Source: Papio anubis
Taxonomy: Eukaryota > Chordata > Mammalia > Primates > Cercopithecidae
Reading direction: 5' to 3'
Assembly: GCF_008728515.1 (NCBI RefSeq)
Contig: NW_022161823.1
Location: 1-64,000, forward strand
Length of the DNA: 64,000 nt
Shown here in pieces: positions 12,746 to 22,329 of the stretch (the stretch's first letter is position 1; each line of letters begins with the position of its first letter). The position numbers were made by a program, and so were the translations under genes. The notes below the pieces were generated by a model, which made no database searches, was not told the DNA's origin, and was given only the letters and a program-made list of their open reading frames with translations.

Positions 12746-13969
12746 TTATTTTCAAAAATGCAAATTGAAAATTTGGGTGAAAATACGAAAAACCACATCC
12801 ATTACAAGGAACTAAGTTTAACATAACCCCTAAATGGCCCTATGATTTCCATTAGAAAAGTGTACTCGATTTAAACAAAACTAAACAGGTAATATCATTC
12901 ACACAAGTTTTTCACTCTTTTATAGCGTTTCAATATTCTTCTCATTACCAGAGTTATCTTATATACCTGAATGTTATGTTGCAAAAAAAAAAAAAAATTA
13001 AAAAATAAACTATTAAAAAAAGCCCAAATATTGTATTATTTACATGTGATTACAGAAAACATTTCCAAATGGTGTAGTTTAAATAATGCAATTTTTCCAA
13101 CACTTTATACTTAGTGTATACAAACATACTAATGATCTAGAACTAATTTTCTAGTAGAGTAACATACATGAAATTACCTACATGTCCTAATGATTCCAAA
13201 GTATTCATAGAACCACTGTGTATTTTTAACTTACGCTGGGTGACTATTTTAAATACAAACCTACTCCATAATGTGATCTTTCCAAAGTAACAACAGCTAA
13301 AGGATCTTATATACAATCTGAGAATCCATTATTATAACTAAATTTGTAGGGAACTGCTTATGACTTAGTTACATTCAAGAACAAAGTTCCTGATAACTTT
13401 ATATTCATGCAGATAAGTGAAATACTGTAAAAAAAAAAAAAAAAAAAAATTAGTATTTCTTTCCCCACAAAGAAGCAAGCAAACAAAAACAAACTAAAAG
13501 TGATTATCTGGTAAAAACTCGGTATAAAGACAGAGAGTAAGAGCTGCTTGGCTAACTTAGAAATTAAATTTACTTAAATGTCTACCTTAAAATGTCTAAG
13601 GTATAGGAAACATCTTCAGGTTTTCAATTCAGGACAAATGTTTAATTTGTTTCTCCATCAAAAAAGACACACAATATTTTCTAAACAGAGAAAATAAGCT
13701 ATGAATTGAATACTGAAAATTTTAAAGTATTTCAAATAACTGATTAAGAATGTGTTGTATACATAAAACAATTGTTTAACAGTAAGACTTTGTATTAATA
13801 AGCTGCACAACAGACAGAAGTTTATTCCTCCAACTATGAAGTACTTGTTTCTGGGCATCCAAATTTTCATAAACCTTGAAGTGGGCACTGATGCTGTAAA
13901 TGTAATCCTAAAATAATTTATCTTCCTTCAAAAATCTCTGCCATCGTGACTTTACATACCACATACACA

Positions 13970-14460
13970 CAAAATACCTGGAAATAATTCAAATGTATAA
14001 CAATAGGTGTATGTCATACATAAGAATACTATACAGAGTTTAAAAAGAAAACTAGATCTACATTGTTAACATGAACAAATATTCAAAATGAATGTGTGAA
14101 AAATGCAAGCTGCAGAATACATGTAAGAGTACGATATCAACTGTGTAAAGTTTAAAAACACACAACAGACTACATATTATTTATGGATACATACATATGC
14201 AGAAAAGGTATAAAAGCATGTACACAAAGAATACACATCAACTTCAGAATAGTGGTTACCTATGTAGGGGATGGCGAATGTAAAGAACGGGATGGATACA
14301 AACAAGCTTTAACTCTATCCATAATGTTCAATATTACAAAAGTATTTGAAACAAATATGGCATAACGTTAACATTGTTAAATCTGGTGGTGTTACAGTAG
14401 ACACCCATTATTCTCTGTACTTTTCAATTTTAATATATTTCATAATAAAAATAAAAACAT
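13970..14460 (+). mobile_element. L1-like 3' end remnant
   Basis: The series 'aatactatacagagtttaa', 'gaatagtggttacctatg' and 'ttcataataaaaataaaaac' is typical of the 3' region of old L1M copies. Confidence 0.6.
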
Positions 14461-15086
14461 TCACAGAATAAAAAAAGCTCGAATCACTGCTACCATTTTC
14501 AGATTAATCAGGCATGCTAAAACACAACACACATTTTCTTTCCCAAATAAGACAATAAATATTAACAGAAGATGTTACATAATTGGCAATGTACACTTTT
14601 ATAAGGTATCCATTGATTACTATATTAAAAATACACAACAATTAAACAGCAAGATTTAATGCTTCTACTTCAAAACCTCTACCTTTACTTGAGTCAAAGG
14701 ATTTAATTTCACACCACAAATAGGCTTTCCTTGCTTTAAGAGTATCCCTTTGAATTTTGTTTTATGTCATTTCCTTTAAACATGACTCAGAACAAAAGGT
14801 TTCATGTACAAGGTATAGAAGAGACTTGACTAACTACAGTTAAATAATACTAATAAATACATCTTAGAATAAACCAACAGTGGCTCAATCCAAAAATGGT
14901 AATTATCACCAGTACAAAAACTTTCACTTTTCATTCTGAAACTTTTAACCTGCAAGAGAAATACACATGATCTCTGTTTACCAAACATGTTTTTTTCTTG
15001 TCAGGAAAGTTTTGCCACCTTTGTCAGATTAATACTTCCTTGATCACAGATGAAGTCTTTCAAATTAAAGATAAACAACTACTTGC

Positions 15087-15142
15087 CTGTTGTTTCTGAT
15101 ATGCAGTATTTGGATTTATCTTTGATTCCAAGAGTAGTGATC
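15087..15142 (-). CDS. PPP4R3B: PPP4R3B coding exon 2
   Basis: This 56-nt exon encodes the end of Gly48 and then SLLLESKINPNTAYQKQQ (49-66). The acceptor is gatatctttcag-like (tatctttcag|GATC). The donor is non-canonical: CAG|gcaagt, a GC donor that is otherwise a perfect match to the U2 consensus. Moving the junction to a GT is not possible without breaking the frame into exon 3. Confidence 0.97.
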
Positions 15143-16772
15143 CTGAAAGATAAAAATTAATATATAATAAGTCTCAGATGATAAAACCCTGAAAAAAATA
15201 AGAATACACATTAAAGTCGGGCACGGTGGTTCACGTCTGTAATTCTAGCACTTTGGGAGGCTGAAGCGGGCAGATTACGAGGTCAAGAGATCGAGACAGT
15301 CCTGGCCAACATGGTGAAACTGTCTCTACTAAAAATACAAAAATTGGCTGGGAGTGGTGGCGCGTGCCTGCAGTCCCAGGTACGCGGGAGGCTGAGACAG
15401 GAGAATCGCTTGAGAGAGAGAGAGGAGGCAGAGGTTGCAGTGAGCCCAGATCACGCCACTGCACTCCAGCCTGGCAACAGAGCAAGACTCTGTCTCCAAA
15501 AAAAAAAAAAAAACACACATTAAAAAAACACACACCACTCGCAAACTTTTCATGTCTTTTTACCCAGTTGGACATCTTAACAAAATGTATTCAAATTCAC
15601 ATTTTCTCTCCAAATCTAGGCTTCATATTTAATCTAAAATATTTCACCCTATTCCCATAGACCCTTAAAGAAAATATTCATCTAAAACCAACATTCAAAC
15701 CAAGGAATAAGGAGACTAGATGACTATTAAAATTTTATTGAAATAAAAATTTTAAGGTCTAAATGACCACTTCAAGCCATTCTTTTTAACAAAAGTTGTT
15801 TTATTGCATTCCCAGTTTAACAAATAATGCAAATTACAAAACAAAATCATGACAGGGATTAAATACTTAGTGTAGAAATTACAGTGCTGCATTTATCCTT
15901 TTCTCGTGAAGAACAAAAGAATACCTTCTGTAGAAATAAGTGATAACTATTTAAAATAAAAGGGAACGAGCAAGAATACAAAATATGTCAAGAATAAACC
16001 TAAGATTATTTTTCTAACTGCCCATATCAGTTGTTCAAATCAAGTCCAGATTACACTATAAAAGGCATTTTAATTACGGCTCTACATTTTGTAATTTAAA
16101 ATACTTCACATGACTACAATAAACCAAAGAATACAGCAGTTTACAACCCGCTCTGGTGTTCCAACTTGCTTAGATTGTAAGGCATTCACTTTCTCATAGC
16201 GCCTTCTACAAAGGCAGCCCGAAGAAATCCCAGACTAAAGATGTATGTGCTTGTGTGTCCATGTATCGTGGCAACAGTCAGCAAATACAGCCAGGAAAAG
16301 GTGCCTTTTGGTTTTCCTCAACACCTGTCGACTGTGGCACCTGGTTGGTACAAGTGTTGTTTTTTTTTTTTTTTTTAACGACACTCGGAAAGAAAGGTTT
16401 CGCTAAACCGTTTGTACTAGACGTATAATGGACAAGAAAATAAAGGAATAAGGGGGGAGGAGGCCGACATCAGTACCTAGTCTCTCACTAGTTCCTCCCT
16501 TCTCTCTCACACTCTCCCCTCTTTAAAAGAGGAGGGACTGGAAAGGAAGGAGTCCAATCCTTAAGAGGGATGGGAGGCGGACAGAGTCTCGGTCTCTGAG
16601 GATAAGTCCAGTCAAAAGTACAGTAGTTTGTTTTTGCCGTACACAAGAGTCAGCTCAGAACCAACGCGCTGTCCCGAAGTGGTAGCAACGGTAACGGGCC
16701 CAGGGCCCTAAACCCCAGGCTGTGCCCGGATCAGAGGCACTATCCCCTATTCTACGGTTCCGATAACCTTAC
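15143..16772 (-). other. PPP4R3B: PPP4R3B intron 1
   Basis: A 1,630-nt GT-AG intron with donor GACG|gtaagg. It holds one Alu, a T18 run near 16361 and the 3' shore of the CpG island. The stretch 15520-16360 is A/T-rich with no recognised feature. Confidence 0.95.
15216..15514 (+). mobile_element. Alu SINE
   Basis: Full-length copy flanked by acacattaaa duplications, 74 nt upstream of the exon 2 acceptor and antisense to the gene. Confidence 0.96.
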
Positions 16773-16914
16773 CGTCGGACTCTGCCCGAACGAGCAGCGA
16801 CATCCCCTTGAGCTCCTCCACGTAAGTGGAGGAGACGTGCCCGGTGCCTCGGTCGTCCCATTGCCGGTCTTCGTTCAGGGTATAGACCTTCACTCGCCGC
16901 CGCGTATCCGACAT
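16773..16914 (-). CDS. PPP4R3B: PPP4R3B coding exon 1 (start codon)
   Basis: This exon encodes residues 1-47 plus the first base of Gly48, beginning MSDTRRRVKVYTLNEDRQWD and ending LLVRAESD. The start ATG sits in a strong Kozak context (gccaccATG). The reading frame stays open for 21 codons upstream, but the first codon of that stretch is GTG, so the ATG at 16914 is the start. The donor is GACG|gtaagg. These residues open the EVH1-like domain. Confidence 0.98.
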
Positions 16915-16995
16915 GGTGGCTGCTGTCTCCACCGCTCCAGCCGCCGCCTCCTCGCTCACCTCGTCCGCGCCCCTCACTCTTGGGAGACGGTAGAC

Positions 16996-17029
16996 GCGGT
17001 AGTGGCGGTGGCGGTGGCGGCGGCGGCTC
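16996..17029 (+). repeat. GGCGGT/GGC low-complexity run
   Basis: Imperfect ggcggt and ggc units within the 5' UTR region of PPP4R3B. Confidence 0.85.
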
Positions 17030-17188
17030 CAGAGAGGCCCGAATTCACCATGGCTTCAAAGGTTCAGCCGCGAGAAGGGGTGACAAGAGCCACTGAGACC
17101 CTCCGCCCGGAGGCCTGGTTACCTCTCACTTCAACCCCGCATACACCCACCCTCCCGTCCCTTTGCCCCACAGGGCTCGCTCGCTCTC

Positions 17189-17216
17189 CCGCCGCCGCCG
17201 CCGCCGCCGCCGCCGC
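17189..17216 (+). repeat. (CCG)9 trinucleotide repeat
   Basis: Nine uninterrupted CCG units, which read CGG on the transcribed PPP4R3B strand, just downstream of the YY1-type site. Confidence 0.95.
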
Positions 17217-17232
17217 AGTAACTACTACAGAT

Positions 17233-17243
17233 CCGCCATCTTG
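17233..17243 (-). promoter_or_regulatory. YY1-type site
   Basis: The minus strand reads CAAGATGGCGG, the extended YY1 consensus. Such sites often sit at or just after the start of CpG-island genes. Confidence 0.7.
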
Positions 17244-17383
17244 TAACCCGACTCTCTCTGCCTTTCTCTTCCTCCTCCAGCAGGCTCGCACGGGCTGTCC
17301 TAGCAGGGGCTACGGCGGCCGACAAGTCCCATGAACAGCACCTCCGCTTCTGCACGCGCTTCCCAGGCCGGAGTGCTCGGCGC

Positions 17384-17493
17384 TCTCGCGAGGCGGGTAC
17401 CCGACTAGGGCGGGAGTACTTCAGCGAGACTTCCTCCTCTTTCGGCCCCGCCTTCTGGCGCGGGGTGGCAATTGGGCGGGAGGTTCTCGCGAT
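17384..17493. promoter_or_regulatory. two TCTCGCGA-core elements
   Basis: TCTCGCGAG at 17384 and TTCTCGCGAT at 17484 share the TCTCGCGA core of a well-known housekeeping promoter palindrome. Confidence 0.65.
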
Positions 17494-17619
17494 CTCCCGG
17501 TCCCCGCCTGAGCCGCGAGAGGCCGCTAGGTGGAAGGCTACTGCCGTTCTGCACTTCGTCGGGTTGTTGGCTTGCAGCAGGGTGTGACGTTCCGAGCGAC
17601 TCAGCTCTGAGGAAAAAGC

Positions 17620-18281
17620 AAAGCAAACCGGGGAAGTACGTAGCCTTGAAGCGGAGTAACCAGGGACAGAAAGGAAGGAAAAGTGCTTTCATACCCTGAC
17701 GGAAGGAAGCTCACTCCGTCCGCCTGAGGGGGAAAAAAAAGTTTAAACCTTTCTGTGAAAAAGAAAAAACGTGGAGCCCTTTCAGCCGAATGGAAGCCCA
17801 CTAAACCTCGTTATGGAGTCTGTTACAATTAAGCATTTGCCCAGGAATTGTCTATGGACACAACTCTCCAGGCAATTCGTGCAAAAGTGTGTTGACGAAT
17901 TCCTGTTTCCCACAGAGCGCCTCACCGTTAAGGCTCTTAGTAGCTGGCGATTGAAAAGCACAATTTCCGCTTCATGAAAATACAGTGCTCTTCTTGTATT
18001 TGTAACCTTGCAAAGTAAATCTGCAGATAAGTTTAGGGAAGTGGCGGGGAGCTACTTTCCTAACACATCTGTGATTTTTTTTGATACTTCTGAGTTTCTC
18101 GTGGGCATTTCCTGCGTTCTCTATAGGGGTCTTCTGCACTGAATAAGGGAAGGAGGAATTCTCTGCATTGAGGTTATTATCGAACATTGTGCGGTGGATA
18201 TAGTCACGCGCTGGGTCGTAGTAGCGTGTCGTTTATTTCAGTACCAGCTCGCTCTTGGTAGAATCCCTTTATTCGTTTTGT
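17620..18281. other. upstream flank without recognised gene
   Basis: The sequence shifts from CpG-rich to A/T-rich. Short plus-strand frames are present but none resembles a known protein. Divergent noncoding transcription from the island is possible but not shown. Confidence 0.6.
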
Positions 18282-18420
18282 TGTTGTTTTTGATAGTCTC
18301 CTCTCTGCCGCCCAGGCTGGAGTGCAATGGCGCAATCTCGACTCACTGCAGCCTCAGCCTTGAGGGCTCAAGCGATCCTCTCACCTCAGCCTCCCGAGTA
18401 GCTGGGACCATAAACGCCGG
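18282..18420 (-). mobile_element. Alu left-monomer fragment
   Basis: A truncated minus copy with the 'cccaggctggagtgcaatgg' block. It supplies part of the 196-codon plus-strand frame at 18194-18784. Confidence 0.88.
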
Positions 18421-18543
18421 CTCCCCACCCCCGCTATATTCGTTCTTTAATATAGTCTCTCAGCTTGTTCAGCTGCCACTTCCGTGCAGCTGGTTAGCCA
18501 GATCGGTGAAAACCAGGCGAGAAGCGCACACTGACCCTGCAGT

Positions 18544-18562
18544 GCATCTTGGGAGTTGTAGT
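18544..18562 (-). promoter_or_regulatory. ZNF143/THAP11-type (SBS) site
   Basis: The minus strand reads ACTACAACTCCCAAGATGC, a close match to the ZNF143 SBS motif (ACTACAATTCCCAGNATGC as I remember it). It lies about 1.3 kb upstream of the PPP4R3B island. Confidence 0.65.
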
Positions 18563-18569
18563 CATAACA

Positions 18570-19282
18570 AATCAATGGTCTTGTTAAAACGTGCTTATGT
18601 TTTGACCAGATCCCTTATGTGTGGACGCCCTTCAGCAGTACACTACAACGTGGGTCAGTGTACAGAACACATGCTGATAGAAATAATTTCAAAATCTGGA
18701 TTCATCGTTTTTTTAAATCTACAGGAGACCTCAGAAAATGTACTAAATCATCTTAATATAGTACATAACAATAGAGCCAGTTAATCGATGTGATGAATGT
18801 GGACAAAATGTATTTTGACCTTAGAGAAAATAACATTGCTGCCTTCGAAGAATCAGAATGCTTCACACAATTTTTGAGCCTGATGTTAGACACTCCAGCC
18901 TTCTGTCCAAGCCTCACCCTTTGGTTATTCCTCAGGAAGACTGAACTTGGGAAGAGGATTATGCAGACCCTGGAGTCAGGCTTGGCTTTTGGGGTAGGGA
19001 ATTCTAGAGTGCCCACAGCATGGTTTGAAAAAGGGAGAGTGGGCTACACGTGGCTGCAGTCCCATGATTCCATGGATTTCAGACCCCTCCAAAACACAGG
19101 GCGTAGTGCTTGCCCAAGTCTGAGGGCCCCCCACAACCACATTTCCCCAGCAGATGTTCTTTAATTCAGGGAGTCATCAAAGTTCCACTTGAAAGAGCTG
19201 TTAACCAAATAAGCCCACAATCTTCCTTTTTTGTTGTTGTTTTGAATAAGTAATGCCTTTACACATATGAAATTAAAAAGAC
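18570..19282. other. intergenic sequence, no gene seen
   Basis: Largely unique-looking DNA. Overlapping short frames lie on both strands but none is recognisable. Confidence 0.5.
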
Positions 19283-19590
19283 AGGCTGGGCATGGTGGCT
19301 CACACCTGTAATCCCAGCACTTTGGGAGGGCGAGGCGGGCGGATTGCCAGAGGTCGGGAGACCGAGACCAGCCTGGCCAACACGGTGAAACCCCGTCTCT
19401 ACTAAAAATATAAAAATCAGCCGGGCGTGGTGGCGGGGGCCTGTAATCCCAGCTACGTGGGAGGCTGAGGCAGGAGAATCGCTTGAACCCGGGAGGCAGA
19501 AGTTGCAGTGAGCCAAGATTGTGCCACTGCACTCCAGCCTGGGTGACAGAGTGAGAGACTGTCTTAAAAAAAAAAAAAAAAAAAAAAAAA
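19283..19590 (+). mobile_element. Alu SINE
   Basis: Full-length young-looking copy with an A25-class tail. Confidence 0.96.
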
Positions 19591-19893
19591 GCAAAGGTAT
19601 ATAGTGAAAACGAAGTCTTGTTTTTTAGTCTTTGTCTCCTGGCACTCATGGAATTTTCCTCTTGGAATCACCTCTATTCCATTTTCCTGTGTATGTTGCC
19701 AGAGCAGGGCTGGCTTCATGGAGGTGACCTGTACAGATAGGCACTTGGTTTAAGTTTTGCTATCACTAACTTGAAATTCAGAAGTTTCTGAACAAGGGCC
19801 CTGCAGTTTTATTTTGCACTGGGTCCACAAAGTATGTATCTAGTCCTGTTCCAGAGATATTCTATGCATATACAGGTAACTATATATAAATGT

Positions 19894-20172
19894 GTATGTA
19901 GTGGTCCAGTAGTGGTCCGGGGCGTGTTAGGAACTGGGCAGCACAGCAGAAAGTGAGTGGCCAGGGAGCCAGCATTTCGGCCTGAGCTCCGTCCCCTGTC
20001 AGATGAGCAGGGGCATTAGATTCTCGTAGGAGCAAGAACCGTATTGTAAACTGCACATGCAAGGGGTCTTAAGTTGTGCACTCCTTATGAGAATCCAACT
20101 CCCCCCTTCCATGGAAAAATTGTCTTCCACAAAACCAGTCCCTGGTGTCAAAAAGGTTGGGGACCTCTGTAG
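19894..20172 (-). mobile_element. MER1-type hAT-Charlie DNA transposon
   Basis: The blocks 'ggtccggggcgtgttaggaa', 'gaaaaattgtcttccac' and 'aaaaaggttggggacct' match the nonautonomous MER1 family as I know it. The terminal 'ggtccccaacctttttg' appears on the minus strand. Confidence 0.85.
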
Positions 20173-20304
20173 TAGGCTATGCCATCTAGGTTTGTTTAGG
20201 TACATTCTATGATGTTCACACAACAAAAAATCACCTGATGATGCATTTTTCAGAAAGTATCCCCATTGTTAAGGGACACATGACTGTAATGGAATACTAT
20301 TCTT

Positions 20305-20455
20305 TTCCTTCCTTTTTATTTTATGTATTTTTTGTGGAGACGGGGTCTCTACATACTGGTGCCCAGGCTGGTCTCAAACTCCCGAGCTTAAGGATCTGCC
20401 TGCCTTGACCTCCCAAAGTGCTGGGATTACAGGTGTGAGCCACCATATCTGACCC
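20305..20455 (-). mobile_element. Alu right-arm fragment
   Basis: Truncated minus copy from the 'gagacggggtctct' block to 'accatatctgacccc'. Confidence 0.85.
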
Positions 20456-20475
20456 CCTGACCCCCACTTTTTTCT

Positions 20476-20760
20476 TTTTTTTTTTTTTTTTGAGACACAG
20501 TCCAGGCTGGAGTGCAGAGGCGTGATCTCAGCTCACTTCACCCTCCGCCTCCCAGATTCTAGCGATTCTCCTGCCTTATCCTCTTGAGTAGCTGGGATTA
20601 TAGGCAACCACCACCACACCCAGCTAATTTTTGTATTTTTAGTAGAGATGGGGTTTCACCATGTTGGTCAGGCTGGTCTCAAACTCCTGACCTCAGGTGA
20701 TCCACTTGCCTCAGTCCCCCACAATGCTGGGATTACAGGCGTGAGCCACCGCACCTGGGA
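20476..20760 (-). mobile_element. Alu SINE
   Basis: Near full-length minus copy with a small deletion after 'gagacacagt'. Confidence 0.95.
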
Positions 20761-20769
20761 CAGCCTTTT

Positions 20770-21960
20770 TTGGGTCAGTGTATATAGAGCTAACTCATTC
20801 TACTTAATGGCTACATAGTATCCCACTGTGATAGCTGCAAGAGGCAGACAAATCCTAGGCAGACAGGGGCAGGTCCCTGGTGAAACCATTCCTTCAAGCC
20901 GAGGACAGTTTAAAGGCTAGCCACAAATCCAGGATAAATCCACAGACCGGACTGAGAACCTCTCTTCCCATTTGGTGTGCTTTCTTCTGATTGATCCCCA
21001 CCCTTCACCTATTTTACACATACCTACCCTTCCCTAATTGTTTTTTTACACTGTCATGCCTACCTTTGAGTGGTGCCGTTGTTTTAGCCTTTTTTGCATA
21101 CTCACAAACCAATCAGCATGCACTCCCTCATTCTGAGCCCATAAAAGCCCTGGACTTAGCCACACTGAGAGAGAGACCATCTGACTTTGAGTGAGGGAAC
21201 ACCCTTGCATCCTTTCTTCCCTGAGAGCTGTTTCATAGTTCAAATAAAACTCTTCTCCACCCTCCTCACTCTTTGTCAGCGTAACCTCATTCTCGGACAT
21301 GGAACAAAAACTCGGGACCCACCAAACGCAGATACAAAGAAGGCTGTATACACTGTGGCCCTTTGCCCTCTACTGGTGGAGGGCAACCACTCCACGCAAT
21401 GCGATGGGAAACAGCAGTGGGGCAGAGCCAGTCCTGAAGCCACGGGCCCGAGTGGGGCAATGGGACTAATAGAGCTGTTAACATGCCACTGTCCATTGGG
21501 CTGCAGACGGTGGAACTAAAAGAGCTCTTCGCATACTGTAACACCCCCTTCTGGGCCTTCAGGGTCATGAGCCGCCCTGTTTGGGTGCCACCACATTTCC
21601 CTCAATGCGACACACCTGGTCCATCTGCAAGCCCCGCGGAGAGCCCACTCTTGCCCTGCACTCACTCACTCACACACTCCCTCCTGCCAGGGGCTGAGGC
21701 CGTGGTGGCTGTAGGATTCGAGTTTGAGCACAAGCCGAGTAGATGGGGTGTTGCCAGCCAGAGGTCTCCGGGTGTCAAAGGGTCAAGAAAAATCCTGCAT
21801 CAACTGTACAGATGTACCCCAATTTATTTAACTTATTTCTTGTATATTTGTGTCATTTCCAATGGTTTGTAATTTCAAACAATAAATTATTGTGCAAAAG
21901 TTGTTTTATGGGTGCCAATATCTTTGTAGGTTAATTTCCTAGGGCAAAGTTTTTCAACCT
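20770..21960 (-). mobile_element. old L1 remnant split by an LTR
   Basis: 'ggctacatagtatcccactg' at the left of the LTR joins 'actgtacagatgtacccc' at its right to give the familiar L1 antisense pattern. The L1 was present before the LTR inserted. The orientation is inferred. Confidence 0.6.
20829..21802 (+). mobile_element. solitary class I endogenous retrovirus LTR
   Basis: A 974-bp LTR runs from TG (20829) to CA (21802) and is flanked by the 4-bp duplication ACTG (20825-20828 and 21803-21806). It shows a CCAAT box (21109), a TATA-like ATAAAAG (21141) and AATAAA (21243), so U3, R and U5 are ordered on the plus strand. No internal retroviral sequence adjoins it, so it is a solo LTR left by recombination. 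The 4-bp duplication and signals fit a gammaretrovirus-like ERV1. I did not assign the family. Confidence 0.85.
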
Positions 21961-22079
21961 AAACACCATTGACATTTGGGGCTGGATAATTTGTTGTGAG
22001 GTGCTGTCATGTGCATTATATGATGTATCCTGTCCACCCCTATATATTATGAAAAATATTTCAGTGGCCAGAATCCTTT

Positions 22080-22325
22080 CGATGATTTAAAAGGCCCTTT
22101 TTATCCTGCTTCTGCCTACCTCTCCAGCTGCATCTTAGAACCCAAACAGTCTTTTTTCAGACTCATGCCCACGCTTGCTGTAGTGTCTTTGCACAGGTAT
22201 TCTCTTTGTCTGGAGTTTTCTTCCCCACCAATCATCTCCTAATAACTCCCATTTTATCTTTTAAATGTTGCCACTATTATCACTTCCTTGGAGGATCCTT
22301 CTTGGACTCCCTAACTAGTTCAAAT
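22080..22325 (-). mobile_element. L2-like LINE remnant
   Basis: 'ttgtctggagttttcttcc' and 'gaggatccttcttggactcc' match the typical L2 3' region pattern. The orientation is uncertain. Confidence 0.55.
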
Positions 22326-22329
22326 CCCT

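Larger units (their letters stand above)
3666..15086 (-). other. PPP4R3B: PPP4R3B intron 2 (GC-AG)
   Basis: This 11,421-nt intron has a GC donor (CAG|gcaagt) and the acceptor tttaaacag. It holds about sixteen Alu copies or fragments, L1-like 3' ends, a possible old LTR, and A/T-rich sequence. I see no gene in the Alu-free stretches at 3670-4380, 4740-5200, 5520-5990, 6440-6700, 7900-8290, 9910-10780, 11260-11660, 12200-12370, 12750-13970 and 14470-15080. Confidence 0.9.
3567..17250 (-). other. PPP4R3B: PPP4R3B (SMEK2) gene, 5' part: promoter side and coding exons 1-3
   Basis: This is the gene for regulatory subunit 3B of serine/threonine protein phosphatase 4. In known biology the subunit pairs with PPP4C and PPP4R2, acts largely in the nucleus and centrosome, and directs dephosphorylation of targets such as gamma-H2AX. 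The window holds only residues 1-99 in three exons (142, 56 and 99 nt). They correspond to the EVH1-like domain. The SMK-1/armadillo-like region and acidic C-terminus lie to the left. The paralogue PPP4R3A begins MTDT and has SGYVERL. The residues seen here (MSDT start, STYVEEL) fit the 3B paralogue. Exons join without a frameshift, so this is the live gene and not a processed copy. The 5' end at 17250 is an estimate based on the CpG island and the YY1-type site. Confidence 0.95.
16600..17620. promoter_or_regulatory. PPP4R3B: CpG-island promoter of PPP4R3B
   Basis: This is a G+C- and CpG-rich block in otherwise A/T-rich DNA, spanning exon 1 and the sequence upstream of it. No TATA box is evident, as expected for a housekeeping promoter. 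Visible elements are a YY1-type CCGCCATCTTG (17233-17243), a (CCG)9 run (17189-17215), TCTCGCGAG (17384-17392), TTCTCGCGAT (17484-17493) and an inverted CCAAT box followed by a GC box, attgggcggg (17471-17480). The transcription start is not determined. Confidence 0.88.

Noticed and set aside
15087..15142. AT-AC or U12-type intron at PPP4R3B exon 2
   Set aside because: The donor gcaagt lacks the U12 ATCCTT-type signature and fits a U2-type GC donor.
16837..17334. 165-codon plus-strand frame through the CpG island, with an Ala run
   Set aside because: It runs antisense to PPP4R3B exon 1 and 5' UTR. The Ala run is just the CCG repeat. High G+C content makes long frames by chance, and nothing in it resembles a known protein.
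18194..18784. 196-codon plus-strand frame
   Set aside because: Its central part is translated from an antisense Alu monomer and the rest is not recognisable. There is no splice or promoter support.
19161..19649. 162-codon minus-strand frame
   Set aside because: It is antisense Alu translation with short flanks and has no gene evidence.
20829..21802. a provirus with genes next to the LTR
   Set aside because: The flanks are L1 sequence with a matching ACTG duplication, so only a solitary LTR is present. The short frames inside it are not viral genes.
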